Source of the DNA: a virus
Strand: one strand, 5' to 3'
Virus record (IMG/VR): IMGVR_UViG_3300027708_001885
Location: 38,378 to 102,377 of that record
Length of the DNA stretch: 64,000 nucleotides
Every line of letters begins with the position of its first letter. Positions within the stretch are counted from its first letter, which is position 1. Below are positions 28,179 through 35,913 of this stretch, one piece after another. A program made the position numbers and the translations under genes. Below the pieces are notes generated by a model. It worked only from the letters and a program-made list of their open reading frames with translations, had not been told where the DNA came from and ran no database searches.

Positions 28179-28985
28179 TTAATTCCCGTTTTTGTTACGT
28201 AATAGAGGCAAAAATACCCTGCAAGGATCAAATTCCCACCATTTACCACTAATACCAGTACCAAAGTCAAACGACTTAGGATCATGGTGATGATTGTTAT
28301 GCCATCCCTGCCCCCATCCTAGTAATCCTAATACAATATTGTTTTGAGAGTTGTCAGTTGTCTCAAAATTTCGATATCCAATGCCGCCTTTTAAATGACC
28401 AAATACATTTACTAGATTATCCTGTAGTAGACTTATACTTGTAGGGAGGCAACATATTGCCAAACTTAATTTCCAATCAACTAATGCTATTAACAACGGA
28501 ACGGACCATAAAATTTTCATTTGGTGTTCGTGAAACCATAAATGATTCTTTTTACGCAAAATAGGTCCAGCGTATTTTAAATTAACGCTAGGATTGTTTT
28601 CAGTAATTTTAGTAGCCCATCCAAACATAGCATGATATATACCGAATTTAGGACTATGTAGATCCTTTTCTGTATCGGAAAATTTATGATGGTATCCCCT
28701 ATGTATTGCACTCCATGTTATACTCGATCCTTGTCCACTAAGGGTACCAAAAAAAAGAATAATATTTTCTTTCCATGTTGATAAATCGGGATGAGTATTG
28801 TGAGAAAATATTCTATGATACCCTACTGCAACCCCTAACCCTGCAATAAGTATCCAACCAATTGTTGTAAAAATAAGATAGTATGCAGGAATTGTGCCAA
28901 CAATATAAAGTACAATGGTTAAGATACCAAACAACGTAAATGGCAAAAAACTAAACCAAGAGTATTTTGATATATTTTTAAACAT
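28179..28985 (-). CDS. Fatty-acid desaturase, paralogue
   Basis: 268 aa with the same three histidine boxes: GYHRIFSH (57-62), IHRGYHHKFSD (95-100) and GWHNNHHHDP near the C-terminus, and the same N-terminal FKNISKYSWFSF as the other copy, showing recent duplication or paired acquisition. A GATAAATA box lies 5 nt before the ATG. The two copies may differ in chain length or regioselectivity. Confidence 0.92.
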   Translation of the reverse strand: MFKNISKYSWFSFLPFTLFGILTIVLYIVGTIPAYYLIFTTIGWILIAGLGVAVGYHRIFSHNTHPDLSTWKENIILFFGTLSGQGSSITWSAIHRGYHHKFSDTEKDLHSPKFGIYHAMFGWATKITENNPSVNLKYAGPILRKKNHLWFHEHQMKILWSVPLLIALVDWKLSLAICCLPTSISLLQDNLVNVFGHLKGGIGYRNFETTDNSQNNIVLGLLGWGQGWHNNHHHDPKSFDFGTGISGKWWEFDPCRVFLPLLRNKNGN

Positions 28986-28990
28986 AATTT

Positions 28991-28998
28991 TATTTATC
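28991..28998 (-). promoter_or_regulatory. Late-promoter-like box (GATAAATA)
   Basis: GATAAATA lies 5 nt upstream of the desaturase ATG, the same spacing as for other cassettes; no Shine-Dalgarno sequence. Confidence 0.5.
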
Positions 28999-29001
28999 GG
29001 T

Positions 29002-29601
29002 TTATAAGCGGCCTGCGTTATATAACGAAGTTCTATATTTTTGCTTTAAAAAAGTACATCTTACAACAGTGTCAATAGGAACAAGTGTTCTGTTATACAA
29101 AATTTGCCAAGGCAACGAAAATAAACACTGGTGCTTCTCACCTACATAAAATTCATCAAAGTAATCATACCGTTCACTATTAGTTTTACTAAACGCAAGT
29201 CTCCTATAAACGTGTTGATATTTTAATGAGAACATACTATAAAATTTATATCGACCTTGTTCTTCATTATGAAACATTACCTGATCTAAAATAAGTTTAA
29301 TTTCAGCAGGTGTATCCCCAGTAGTTCTTACATGATTCCAATACCAGCTTGCATCGTCTTGCGATTCGTAGAAACCAATGAGAGAATTTATTTGCCCAGT
29401 ATCTTCTTCCGCACCATATGCATGATAATTTTTTAATCCCGACATATATGTGGATACAAAAGAGTTGTGATAAAAATCTGAAAAATCTTCCCCAGAGTCG
29501 ACAAAATAATTTTTAGAATGATCAACTCCCATAAATTTAGGTAGTTTAAATAGATGTTTAATATTTTCAGTATGCTCTTTAGTTAATTTAACTATTTTCA
29601 T
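29002..29601 (-). CDS. GNAT-like acyltransferase, tentative
   Basis: 199 aa. The N-terminus (MKIVKLTKEHTENIKHLF) and a SLIGFYES strand resemble N-acetyltransferase-like proteins, followed by RYKFYSMFSLKYQHVYRRL. No clear acetyl-CoA R/Q-x-x-G-x-G/A motif is visible. The start overlaps the stop of the PP-loop gene (ATGA). Confidence 0.5.
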   Translation of the reverse strand: MKIVKLTKEHTENIKHLFKLPKFMGVDHSKNYFVDSGEDFSDFYHNSFVSTYMSGLKNYHAYGAEEDTGQINSLIGFYESQDDASWYWNHVRTTGDTPAEIKLILDQVMFHNEEQGRYKFYSMFSLKYQHVYRRLAFSKTNSERYDYFDEFYVGEKHQCLFSLPWQILYNRTLVPIDTVVRCTFLKQKYRTSLYNAGRL

Positions 29602-30515
29602 TTTTTACCTTTAAGCATTTCAATGATGCTGTGATACTCTATTCCGTCTAGATTAGATTCTAATCTAATAATTTGTTCGCTAGTTAATTGCCTATATGAT
29701 TCAAAATTAAATCCTAATAATTTTTCAAACCCGTGCGTCTTTTTTCGTAATCGTATTTCCGGCAATAACTTTTTTAGAATATTATTCTTGCTACTAACTG
29801 ATGAAAGTTTATAATTATATCTATTTGAAACTAAGGATATTATATCCGGATCTTCTAAAAAATATAATAACAGTTCGGGGGTGTAGCTAAAATATTCATT
29901 AACTAATGGAATGTTGTATAAATTGCTAAACCTCATAGCACTAGCATCTTCATTTTCTCTAAAACAATAATACCATGTGCTAGGATCAGTTCCTATATTT
30001 TTTTTTAACATAGCCTCTCCTCCCATTATGGCAGGCAACTCTATTTTTTTAATACAATGATATACCATTAGATATGTAATTTGTGTACACTGTAATTGTT
30101 TACCAAATTCACTAGCTTCTCCACTGTACATAAATTCTTTAACATCAAAGTCGATAATGTGCAAAGGTAAATCTAATTCTTTAGCTAAATCAATTGCTTC
30201 ATTAACATCATCTGCATTATAGTCATCTTTAAATTTAATTGTGTAGCAGGGAGGTTTGATTCCTATATCTAAAAAATTACGGGCAACTATTTCGCTATCA
30301 GTCCCACCACTGAGAAATAATGCAAAGTCTTTACCATAATCTTTATAGATTAAATTTGCTGTTCTTTTTAACTCTTGTTGATAACTGCTAGAATTATAAT
30401 TATCTTGATCGACTACTCCTACATTAACTGTAAATTGTTCGTAGGAATTATTCCTATAGCCATATAGACAATCTCCTATATGATATGTTAAGTGATTTTT
30501 ATAAGTAAAATTCAT
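29598..30515 (-). CDS. Asparagine-synthase-like PP-loop ATP pyrophosphatase
   Basis: 305 aa. FALFLSGGTDSE (SGG-x-DS at 69-74) is the N-type PP-loop that binds ATP and adenylates a carboxylate. LRKKTHGFEK near residue 270 matches the C-terminal Lys-rich motif of asparagine synthase domains. The glutaminase domain is absent, as in beta-lactam or peptide amide synthetases and other stand-alone AsnB-like ligases. It could form an amide or guanidino product in the same pathway as neighbouring oxygenases. Confidence 0.82.
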   Translation of the reverse strand: MNFTYKNHLTYHIGDCLYGYRNNSYEQFTVNVGVVDQDNYNSSSYQQELKRTANLIYKDYGKDFALFLSGGTDSEIVARNFLDIGIKPPCYTIKFKDDYNADDVNEAIDLAKELDLPLHIIDFDVKEFMYSGEASEFGKQLQCTQITYLMVYHCIKKIELPAIMGGEAMLKKNIGTDPSTWYYCFRENEDASAMRFSNLYNIPLVNEYFSYTPELLLYFLEDPDIISLVSNRYNYKLSSVSSKNNILKKLLPEIRLRKKTHGFEKLLGFNFESYRQLTSEQIIRLESNLDGIEYHSIIEMLKGKK

Positions 30516-31135
30516 AAGTCTTCTAATGTTTGAATAAAATCAAGTTTGTCAATTGACATAGTCAATGTTCCAGCAATAATTAATACGACTCTATTGTCTG
30601 CATTAATTAAAGGAACCCTGTGCGGATAGTATGTGCTACTGAAACAAAAAACAGTGTTGGACCTAGTGGGAATTAGCGAATATATTTTATCTTCCACCAT
30701 ATTGGGTTCAATCATTTTTAAATGTTGCCTAGCATTTTTAAAATCATTCTTCATTTTACCAAATTCTACAAATGGTTTTTTTGTGTCCAGTCCAAATGTT
30801 ATTCTAAATCCATAATTTGGATCTTTATCAAAATGAAAATTAAAATCATAATTTTCTTGTTTACATTGAGATATTAATAATATGCCTCTAGATTCAGGTA
30901 TGATAGGTAATGAATTTATTAATGACATTAACGGTTTAAACAAAGTATTAGATGAGTAACTATGAAATTCCTTTCCTTGAAACTCGAGAATTCTCCTCTC
31001 CCAGGGATATACTCTTAAATTTCTTTGTTTATAAACAAACTCTTCATTATTATGACCTGGAATACTTTCATGTAAAGTTTTTGAAGATTTAATAAATTCC
31101 TCAAAATCCTCAAATGATATTTCTGGAACTTGCAT
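30512..31135 (-). CDS. 2OG-Fe(II) oxygenase-like protein
   Basis: The start at MQVPEISFEDF is preferred because AGGAG lies 8 nt upstream. FHFDKDPNYGFR gives H101-x-D103, YYPHRVPL gives H172, and ADNRVVLIIAG gives R182, with ITFGLDTKKPFVEFG strands between. This is the aspartyl/prolyl-hydroxylase-type jelly-roll. It overlaps the PP-loop gene by 4 nt, suggesting that the two act on one substrate. Confidence 0.72.
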   Translation of the reverse strand: MQVPEISFEDFEEFIKSSKTLHESIPGHNNEEFVYKQRNLRVYPWERRILEFQGKEFHSYSSNTLFKPLMSLINSLPIIPESRGILLISQCKQENYDFNFHFDKDPNYGFRITFGLDTKKPFVEFGKMKNDFKNARQHLKMIEPNMVEDKIYSLIPTRSNTVFCFSSTYYPHRVPLINADNRVVLIIAGTLTMSIDKLDFIQTLEDL

Positions 31136-31158
31136 ATTCAGCTCTCCTGCAATAAATG

Positions 31159-31704
31159 TCATAATATATTAACTGGTGTGTATTCTACAACATATTGATC
31201 TGTATAATATACAGTTTTCATTCCCACAGGTGTAAACCTCTTATAGATTTCTGGCCAATTATTGAATAATGCTGTTCTTTTACCTAACTTGTCTCTTACA
31301 AACCATTCATACAATGCTTTATTATAAGCATTAACTGTGGCCCATACATGTTTATAATCAGTTACCTCTTCGAGTATTTTTGGTAAAATATTTGTAGCAA
31401 CGTAATAATTGACTCTATGTTTGGGCGCAATATACATCCTAGTTAATATCAAAGCAATGTCTGGTTCGTATTCGTTCCATCCGGCACTGCAAATATATTC
31501 TCCATTATTTTCAAGTACGTAATATTTGCCTTTGCCCTGTTTATATCTGCCATTTTCTAAGATATGAAAAATATTACCCGGAATGTCTTTGTATTCGGGG
31601 TGATAATTTTTCATAAATTTAGATTCTTTAATTTTTGATAACCCTGATATCAATAATTCATTAACGTGACTATTTGATAGATCATGTATCTCATGTAATA
31701 ACAT
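31159..31704 (-). CDS. GNAT-family N-acetyltransferase-like protein
   Basis: 181 aa. The strand order YYVLENNGEYICSAGWNEYEPDIALILTRMYIAPKHRVNYYVATNIL fits the GNAT beta4-helix3 core, where R-x-N-Y-Y replaces the usual acetyl-CoA loop. HVWATVNAYNKALYEWF is the typical 'N..a..lYek.GF' end. An AATAAATA box lies 5 nt before the ATG. Substrate unknown. Confidence 0.65.
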   Translation of the reverse strand: MLLHEIHDLSNSHVNELLISGLSKIKESKFMKNYHPEYKDIPGNIFHILENGRYKQGKGKYYVLENNGEYICSAGWNEYEPDIALILTRMYIAPKHRVNYYVATNILPKILEEVTDYKHVWATVNAYNKALYEWFVRDKLGKRTALFNNWPEIYKRFTPVGMKTVYYTDQYVVEYTPVNIL

Positions 31705-31709
31705 GATGA

Positions 31710-31717
31710 TATTTATT
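31710..31717 (-). promoter_or_regulatory. Late-promoter-like box (AATAAATA)
   Basis: AATAAATA lies 5 nt upstream of the GNAT-like ATG, matching the leaderless arrangement elsewhere. Confidence 0.5.
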
Positions 31718-31740
31718 TTTATAATTGGGTGGGTTAGATT

Positions 31741-32310
31741 TTATAGAAGTTGATTAACTTTTGATTTTATGTAATCAAACTGTTCGGCAAACCCATAAGT
31801 GATTAAATATCTAGGTTTGTTCTCTATACTTGTAACTGAATGGTATTCGTGTGTATTAAGAATGTATCCCTCACCGTCATTTAAAATGTACGAGTCGTAA
31901 TTTTGATCTTGAGTATAATTGGTATTTGTCATTGCTAATGAAGTATTCATTAACCCTATATTAATACATGTGTTTCTTCCTGCTTCGTCTCTATGAGCAA
32001 CAACATTGCCTTTTGTTTTTATAATATGTACTCTTTCCTTATATACAGGAATATCGTCGTGTAAAAGAGATCTTAAAATTTTTACTATCTCTTTTGTTAA
32101 TTCTATTAAGATAGGATGTTTGTGAGTATGTCTAGTAAAACTAATAGTTCCACCAGTATTATTTCCATAAGTCATTAAACATGGACTATCTGGTATATCA
32201 AATTTCTTTCCATACTCGTGTATTATTTCGGGTAATTGGTCTATCTCTTTAATATATTTGTCAAATTCTAAAATATTAATTAATTTACCAATTTTGATTA
32301 TATTAGTCAT
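31741..32310 (-). CDS. 2OG-Fe(II) oxygenase-like protein
   Basis: 189 aa. GNVVAHRDEAGR gives H106-x-D108, LNTHEYHSV gives H157 and KPRYLI gives R167, with strands CINIGLMNTS and GYILN between. This is the complete facial-triad set of a small jelly-roll dioxygenase. It follows directly behind another oxygenase-like gene with 1 nt between them. The substrate is unknown. Confidence 0.72.
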   Translation of the reverse strand: MTNIIKIGKLINILEFDKYIKEIDQLPEIIHEYGKKFDIPDSPCLMTYGNNTGGTISFTRHTHKHPILIELTKEIVKILRSLLHDDIPVYKERVHIIKTKGNVVAHRDEAGRNTCINIGLMNTSLAMTNTNYTQDQNYDSYILNDGEGYILNTHEYHSVTSIENKPRYLITYGFAEQFDYIKSKVNQLL

Positions 32311-32311
32311 A

Positions 32312-32797
32312 TTATTTTTTAACTACCCCTACTAAATGTAATCTAGGTTGATCAGAACAATTTAAAAATGTGTGTTGTGTTGTGGTATCTACCCACCATA
32401 CTGAGTTAATTGGTAAATGAACAATACCGCCCGGATTGAAAAGAAAATAGCATTCTGGATTTGTAATTAACGGAATATGTATTCTAGGTGTTTTGTCAAC
32501 ATGCAGACTATAACACGATTTTGGATTAACCCACATTAAGCGTGTTCTATTTAAATTATATTTTTTGATCAATGTTTCAAAAATAGTATCTTTAAAGAAT
32601 GGATTTATAATAGAATATTGAAATTCATTGCCTTGACTTTTTCCAACTACACTTTTCCAAGGATCCTCATTTAGTTTATATTGTAAGCCAGTCTGTTTCC
32701 CTTGTAAATAATTAGTCCATACAATATCCTTATCAATTTTATTAAATTCAATAAGTATTGGGTCAATGCTAATGGTGTCTATTATATTACAATTCAT
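32312..32797 (-). CDS. 2OG/cupin-type oxygenase-like protein
   Basis: 161 aa. CYSLHVDKTPRIH gives H99-x-D101, TTTQHTFLN gives H142 and DQPRLHLVGV gives R152, with a central CYFLFNPGGIVHLPINSVWWVD pair of strands. The layout matches the aspartyl-hydroxylase-like enzymes next to it. Its ATG overlaps the stop of the SDR remnant upstream (ATGA). Confidence 0.7.
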   Translation of the reverse strand: MNCNIIDTISIDPILIEFNKIDKDIVWTNYLQGKQTGLQYKLNEDPWKSVVGKSQGNEFQYSIINPFFKDTIFETLIKKYNLNRTRLMWVNPKSCYSLHVDKTPRIHIPLITNPECYFLFNPGGIVHLPINSVWWVDTTTQHTFLNCSDQPRLHLVGVVKK

Positions 32798-32913
32798 GCA
32801 ATTTTTCCAAATGTTATACCGTTGCTTTTTGAAAAACTAATAACAGTATGAGGTTGAAAATAATTATAGAACGCTTGTCCTAATCCCCTAGTATAACCAG
32901 TTATTGCAATCAC
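32794..32913 (-). pseudogene. 39-codon remnant of a short-chain dehydrogenase N-terminus
   Basis: GTG-initiated frame VIAITGYTRGLGQAFYNYF..., coupled to the preceding gene by GTGA and to the next by ATGA. ITGYTRGLGQAF is the TG-x3-G-x-G cofactor motif of phage-type SDR oxidoreductases, but the Tyr-x3-Lys catalytic part is missing. The frame is preserved between its neighbours, so it may still be translated. Confidence 0.6.
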
Positions 32914-33611
32914 ATTACTACTTCGATAGTATTAAATGACCAACCAAATCCTAGACTTTGAAAGTATCGTCCGTCATCACCTGGATCTATTCCCATCCTG
33001 GCATATTCATGTGGGCTAGTTACAGTTTTAGTATGCTTTACTGGATAGATATCAATAACTGCTACTCGTCCACCGAACTTGGTTGTACTAGATGTACTTT
33101 GTAAAATATCAGACCAATAGCCCTCTAGACCGTATCCGACACCTGCAGGCATAAGCCCAAAGTGTGCAGAACATTCTGGCCAAGCTGCTCGACTAAAAAT
33201 AGGACCCATAATTTCTACAGTGTTTGTATAATGTAGTTTTGCTCCGGGAATTAAGAATGTAGGAGGATGTGTACGAGAACTATCTGCTGTTAATGCAGGC
33301 TGTGCTAGGTCTAGGTTGTATTCTTTACAAAGATTAAATGTTGCTTCGATTGCTTCCAGAGTTGTTAAACAATCGTCATCTAACACCCACACATACTCGT
33401 ATTGAGTGATGTCATGCTTGTCCCTAAATGCAGAAACAATTTTCCATTTCTGTCCGGGAATGTTTTCAACATAAGCAGCGTTTTCTGTGTTGGCTAGATT
33501 TGCACCACTCCAATTGACGATTGCTAGATCAAAATTGCAGTTAGAATAATCTCCCCAAGATTGGAATAGTGCGTTAGCACCTGCTGGAATAATTAAAAGA
33601 TTTGGTTTCAT
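32910..33611 (-). CDS. DUF707-like glycosyltransferase
   Basis: 233 aa. YVWVLDDDC near residue 74-82 gives an acidic metal motif, and the SAHFGLMPAGVGYGLEGYW and AVIDIYPVKHTK segments match the DUF707 family of putative GT-A enzymes. It is overlapped by the methyltransferase gene and heads toward the sugar operon. The acceptor is unknown. Confidence 0.72.
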   Translation of the reverse strand: MKPNLLIIPAGANALFQSWGDYSNCNFDLAIVNWSGANLANTENAAYVENIPGQKWKIVSAFRDKHDITQYEYVWVLDDDCLTTLEAIEATFNLCKEYNLDLAQPALTADSSRTHPPTFLIPGAKLHYTNTVEIMGPIFSRAAWPECSAHFGLMPAGVGYGLEGYWSDILQSTSSTTKFGGRVAVIDIYPVKHTKTVTSPHEYARMGIDPGDDGRYFQSLGFGWSFNTIEVVM

Positions 33612-34213
33612 GGTTTGCGATAGCTGGCCTTAAATCCAGAATCGATAATAAAATCCCAATCTTCTGCTAGCATACGTTCGTGAACAATCTTGTGATTGTA
33701 CCAACTGGTATCGTCGAATACAAAGTGTGTGCCAGGAACTGAACGTGGTAAGAAGAAATCCATTTCGGCCATTACTTGTGCATCGCCGTGTGGTCCGTCA
33801 AAATATACAAGTGCATATTGTGTTTCTATTACTTTTGCTCTATTATAAAAAGGAACACCATCTGCAAATCGTTTGAAAAATTCTGTATCTTCTAAACAGA
33901 ATACCTGCAGGTTAACTGGTTTGGTTTTAATAAAGTTAAAAATATTTGGTATAGCTTCATTACGCATTTCATTGCTGTAGCCTTTACCAGTTTCTACTTG
34001 ATCATTCAAGTGTATATAATCAATGTTTCCCCATGGGTCAACACAGATAACATTTCTTCCGTGATCTCCGGATGCTTCGAGTGCATTAACAATAACACCC
34101 AGGCTTCCTCCTTTTCTTGTTCCAATTTCGCATACTGCTCCTGGAACACCTTTGATGGCCGTAGCCGCGTCTGCTAACACGTGGTAGTGGTCGCCTTCAG
34201 TTTCTAAGTACAT
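33608..34213 (-). CDS. Class I SAM methyltransferase-like protein (Methyltransf_24 type)
   Basis: 201 aa. GAVCEIGTRKGGSLGV is motif I, NVICVDPWG motif II and ALVYFDGPHGDAQVMAEMDFFLPR the substrate/metal region of the macrocin-O-methyltransferase-like family. CATAAATA and an AAAGGG ribosome site lie upstream of the start. It probably methylates a sugar hydroxyl in the glycan made by this operon. Confidence 0.7.
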   Translation of the reverse strand: MYLETEGDHYHVLADAATAIKGVPGAVCEIGTRKGGSLGVIVNALEASGDHGRNVICVDPWGNIDYIHLNDQVETGKGYSNEMRNEAIPNIFNFIKTKPVNLQVFCLEDTEFFKRFADGVPFYNRAKVIETQYALVYFDGPHGDAQVMAEMDFFLPRSVPGTHFVFDDTSWYNHKIVHERMLAEDWDFIIDSGFKASYRKP

Positions 34214-34236
34214 AATAACCCTTTATATTAAAATAT

Positions 34237-35124
34237 TTATGTTGGTACAAATACCTGCATTTTTTCTGACACTGACTGCACACCATCAGGCAGAATATAA
34301 TCTTTCCATCTTTCTCTATCTTCAACAATACATTTTGGAAAGTAGTCGTCTAATTTTACTGCTTCTCCTTTGTGAAAATCCAATTGCGGAGCACTTCTGC
34401 CTTGAGCAATCAATTCGTCAACATTAACTTTATTTGCCAGTCCTCGATAATCGTTATGCCCTGTTGTTAATAACTTGTTGGTTGCAAAGTCAGTACCACC
34501 TTGATAGGTAAAATGCCACCCAGAATGTTGTACTTTCATGTTAACTCCATCATCGAAGTATATAGGATGGTTGCCCCAAATCATACCATGCGTTCTAATA
34601 TTACTAAATGATGGATAAGTCTTGGCCCTACCCCATGTAGCAGCAGAAGGATTGACTTGATATACCAACGGATCAACCTGCATATAATTAAATTTGTAAT
34701 AAAAGTAAGGCATATTAAAACCCCACAATGTATGTTGTGTATCTACACGTAGTTTATCAACAACTGTGCCTCTAACAATTTCATCCATATCACATATCAA
34801 TATGATATCGTTGTCGTTGGCATTGCCCAATCCTCTAGTTAGAACGTTTCGCTGATGCCCTTCATTATACATACATGCCATTGGGCTCATATCATTTTCT
34901 GGTACCCCCGGCATGTCTTCTACTTTTATATGAATAATTTTATCTAAGAACGGTTTAAACCTTTCTTGATTATCTAAGAATATATATTCTTTAGATTGTC
35001 CAGAGAATGTTGTGTTTGCTTCGGTCATGACAATGTGATCTACATGATCATATAATTCTTTCAATCGAACTTCTAACACATCAAGTTCGTTGTAGAACAT
35101 AAAGCAATCGTAAATTTTTCTCAT
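34237..35124 (-). CDS. GT17-family glycosyltransferase
   Basis: 295 aa. YDCFMFYNELDVLEVRLKELYDHVDHIVMTEAN is the characteristic N-terminus of GT17 (beta-1,4-N-acetylglucosaminyltransferase-like) proteins, with IILICDMDEI as the acidic metal motif and HSGWHFTYQGG near the end. A paralogue lies 2.5 kb upstream. The two probably add related sugars to the same glycan. Confidence 0.87.
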   Translation of the reverse strand: MRKIYDCFMFYNELDVLEVRLKELYDHVDHIVMTEANTTFSGQSKEYIFLDNQERFKPFLDKIIHIKVEDMPGVPENDMSPMACMYNEGHQRNVLTRGLGNANDNDIILICDMDEIVRGTVVDKLRVDTQHTLWGFNMPYFYYKFNYMQVDPLVYQVNPSAATWGRAKTYPSFSNIRTHGMIWGNHPIYFDDGVNMKVQHSGWHFTYQGGTDFATNKLLTTGHNDYRGLANKVNVDELIAQGRSAPQLDFHKGEAVKLDDYFPKCIVEDRERWKDYILPDGVQSVSEKMQVFVPT

Positions 35125-35909
35125 AATAAAATTTTTCGTTCGTTGTTGTTAAAGCCAGGTTCGTAGAACATAACAAAGTTCTCCATCCGGCACTCCCGCA
35201 AGGCAGCAAATACTTTTTCATATGCCGCAGTTTGCCCGGCAGATGCATATGCACCTATGTCAGTTGGTCTATCTTTTACATATCGATAGACACATTTAGG
35301 ATTAGACCGGATGTGAAACTTAGGAACTACTCTACGACTCCATTCCATTTCTTCACCTTGACCCCATAGCAGATTTTCATTCATTGGCTCTTCTAAAAAT
35401 CTTTCTCGCTTAATGCAGAAATAGTTTCCAGAAATGCCCATATACTGTATTAGGTCAATCATATCCCACGGCACCTTAATGCCTCTAGGTAATAGTGGAT
35501 GACGATCTACAATCCATCCATCTCCTCTTTGTCCATTGAAGTAGATATTTTGATGTACGCAAATATCCCAATGTGTTCCAAACTTTTGAAACTCTTCCCA
35601 CCAGTCTGGATCAAATGCTAGATAGTCATGTATAACAACACAGATATCATATTTGGCATTTTGTACAGCTACATTCTTTTTACGAGTAATCCACTTTCCC
35701 GGAAGGCCTGCAACAATGATATGTGCCTTTTCTGATTCATCAAATGGAACCCATCGAATTCTATCCGATGTTTCTATAGTTGTTTTGTCCCCACCTACAA
35801 AAACTACTTCATAATTAGGGATGTTCAATGCTACAATACTTGCAATTGATTTTTTAATGTTAGTATCGTCGTCTCCGCTAGTAATAATACAAAAAGAAAT
35901 TCCATTCAT
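35121..35909 (-). CDS. GT2-like glycosyltransferase
   Basis: The start at MNGISFCIITSG is chosen since the upstream alternative lies inside the rfbB gene. IPNYEVVFVGGD and VVIHDYLAFDPDWW give the nucleotide and D-x-D-like sites, and NLLWGQGEEMEWSRRV the E/D-E-x-E-W acceptor motif of GT2 proteins. 262 aa, so a single catalytic domain without membrane segments. Confidence 0.75.
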   Translation of the reverse strand: MNGISFCIITSGDDDTNIKKSIASIVALNIPNYEVVFVGGDKTTIETSDRIRWVPFDESEKAHIIVAGLPGKWITRKKNVAVQNAKYDICVVIHDYLAFDPDWWEEFQKFGTHWDICVHQNIYFNGQRGDGWIVDRHPLLPRGIKVPWDMIDLIQYMGISGNYFCIKRERFLEEPMNENLLWGQGEEMEWSRRVVPKFHIRSNPKCVYRYVKDRPTDIGAYASAGQTAAYEKVFAALRECRMENFVMFYEPGFNNNERKILL

Positions 35910-35913
35910 ACAA

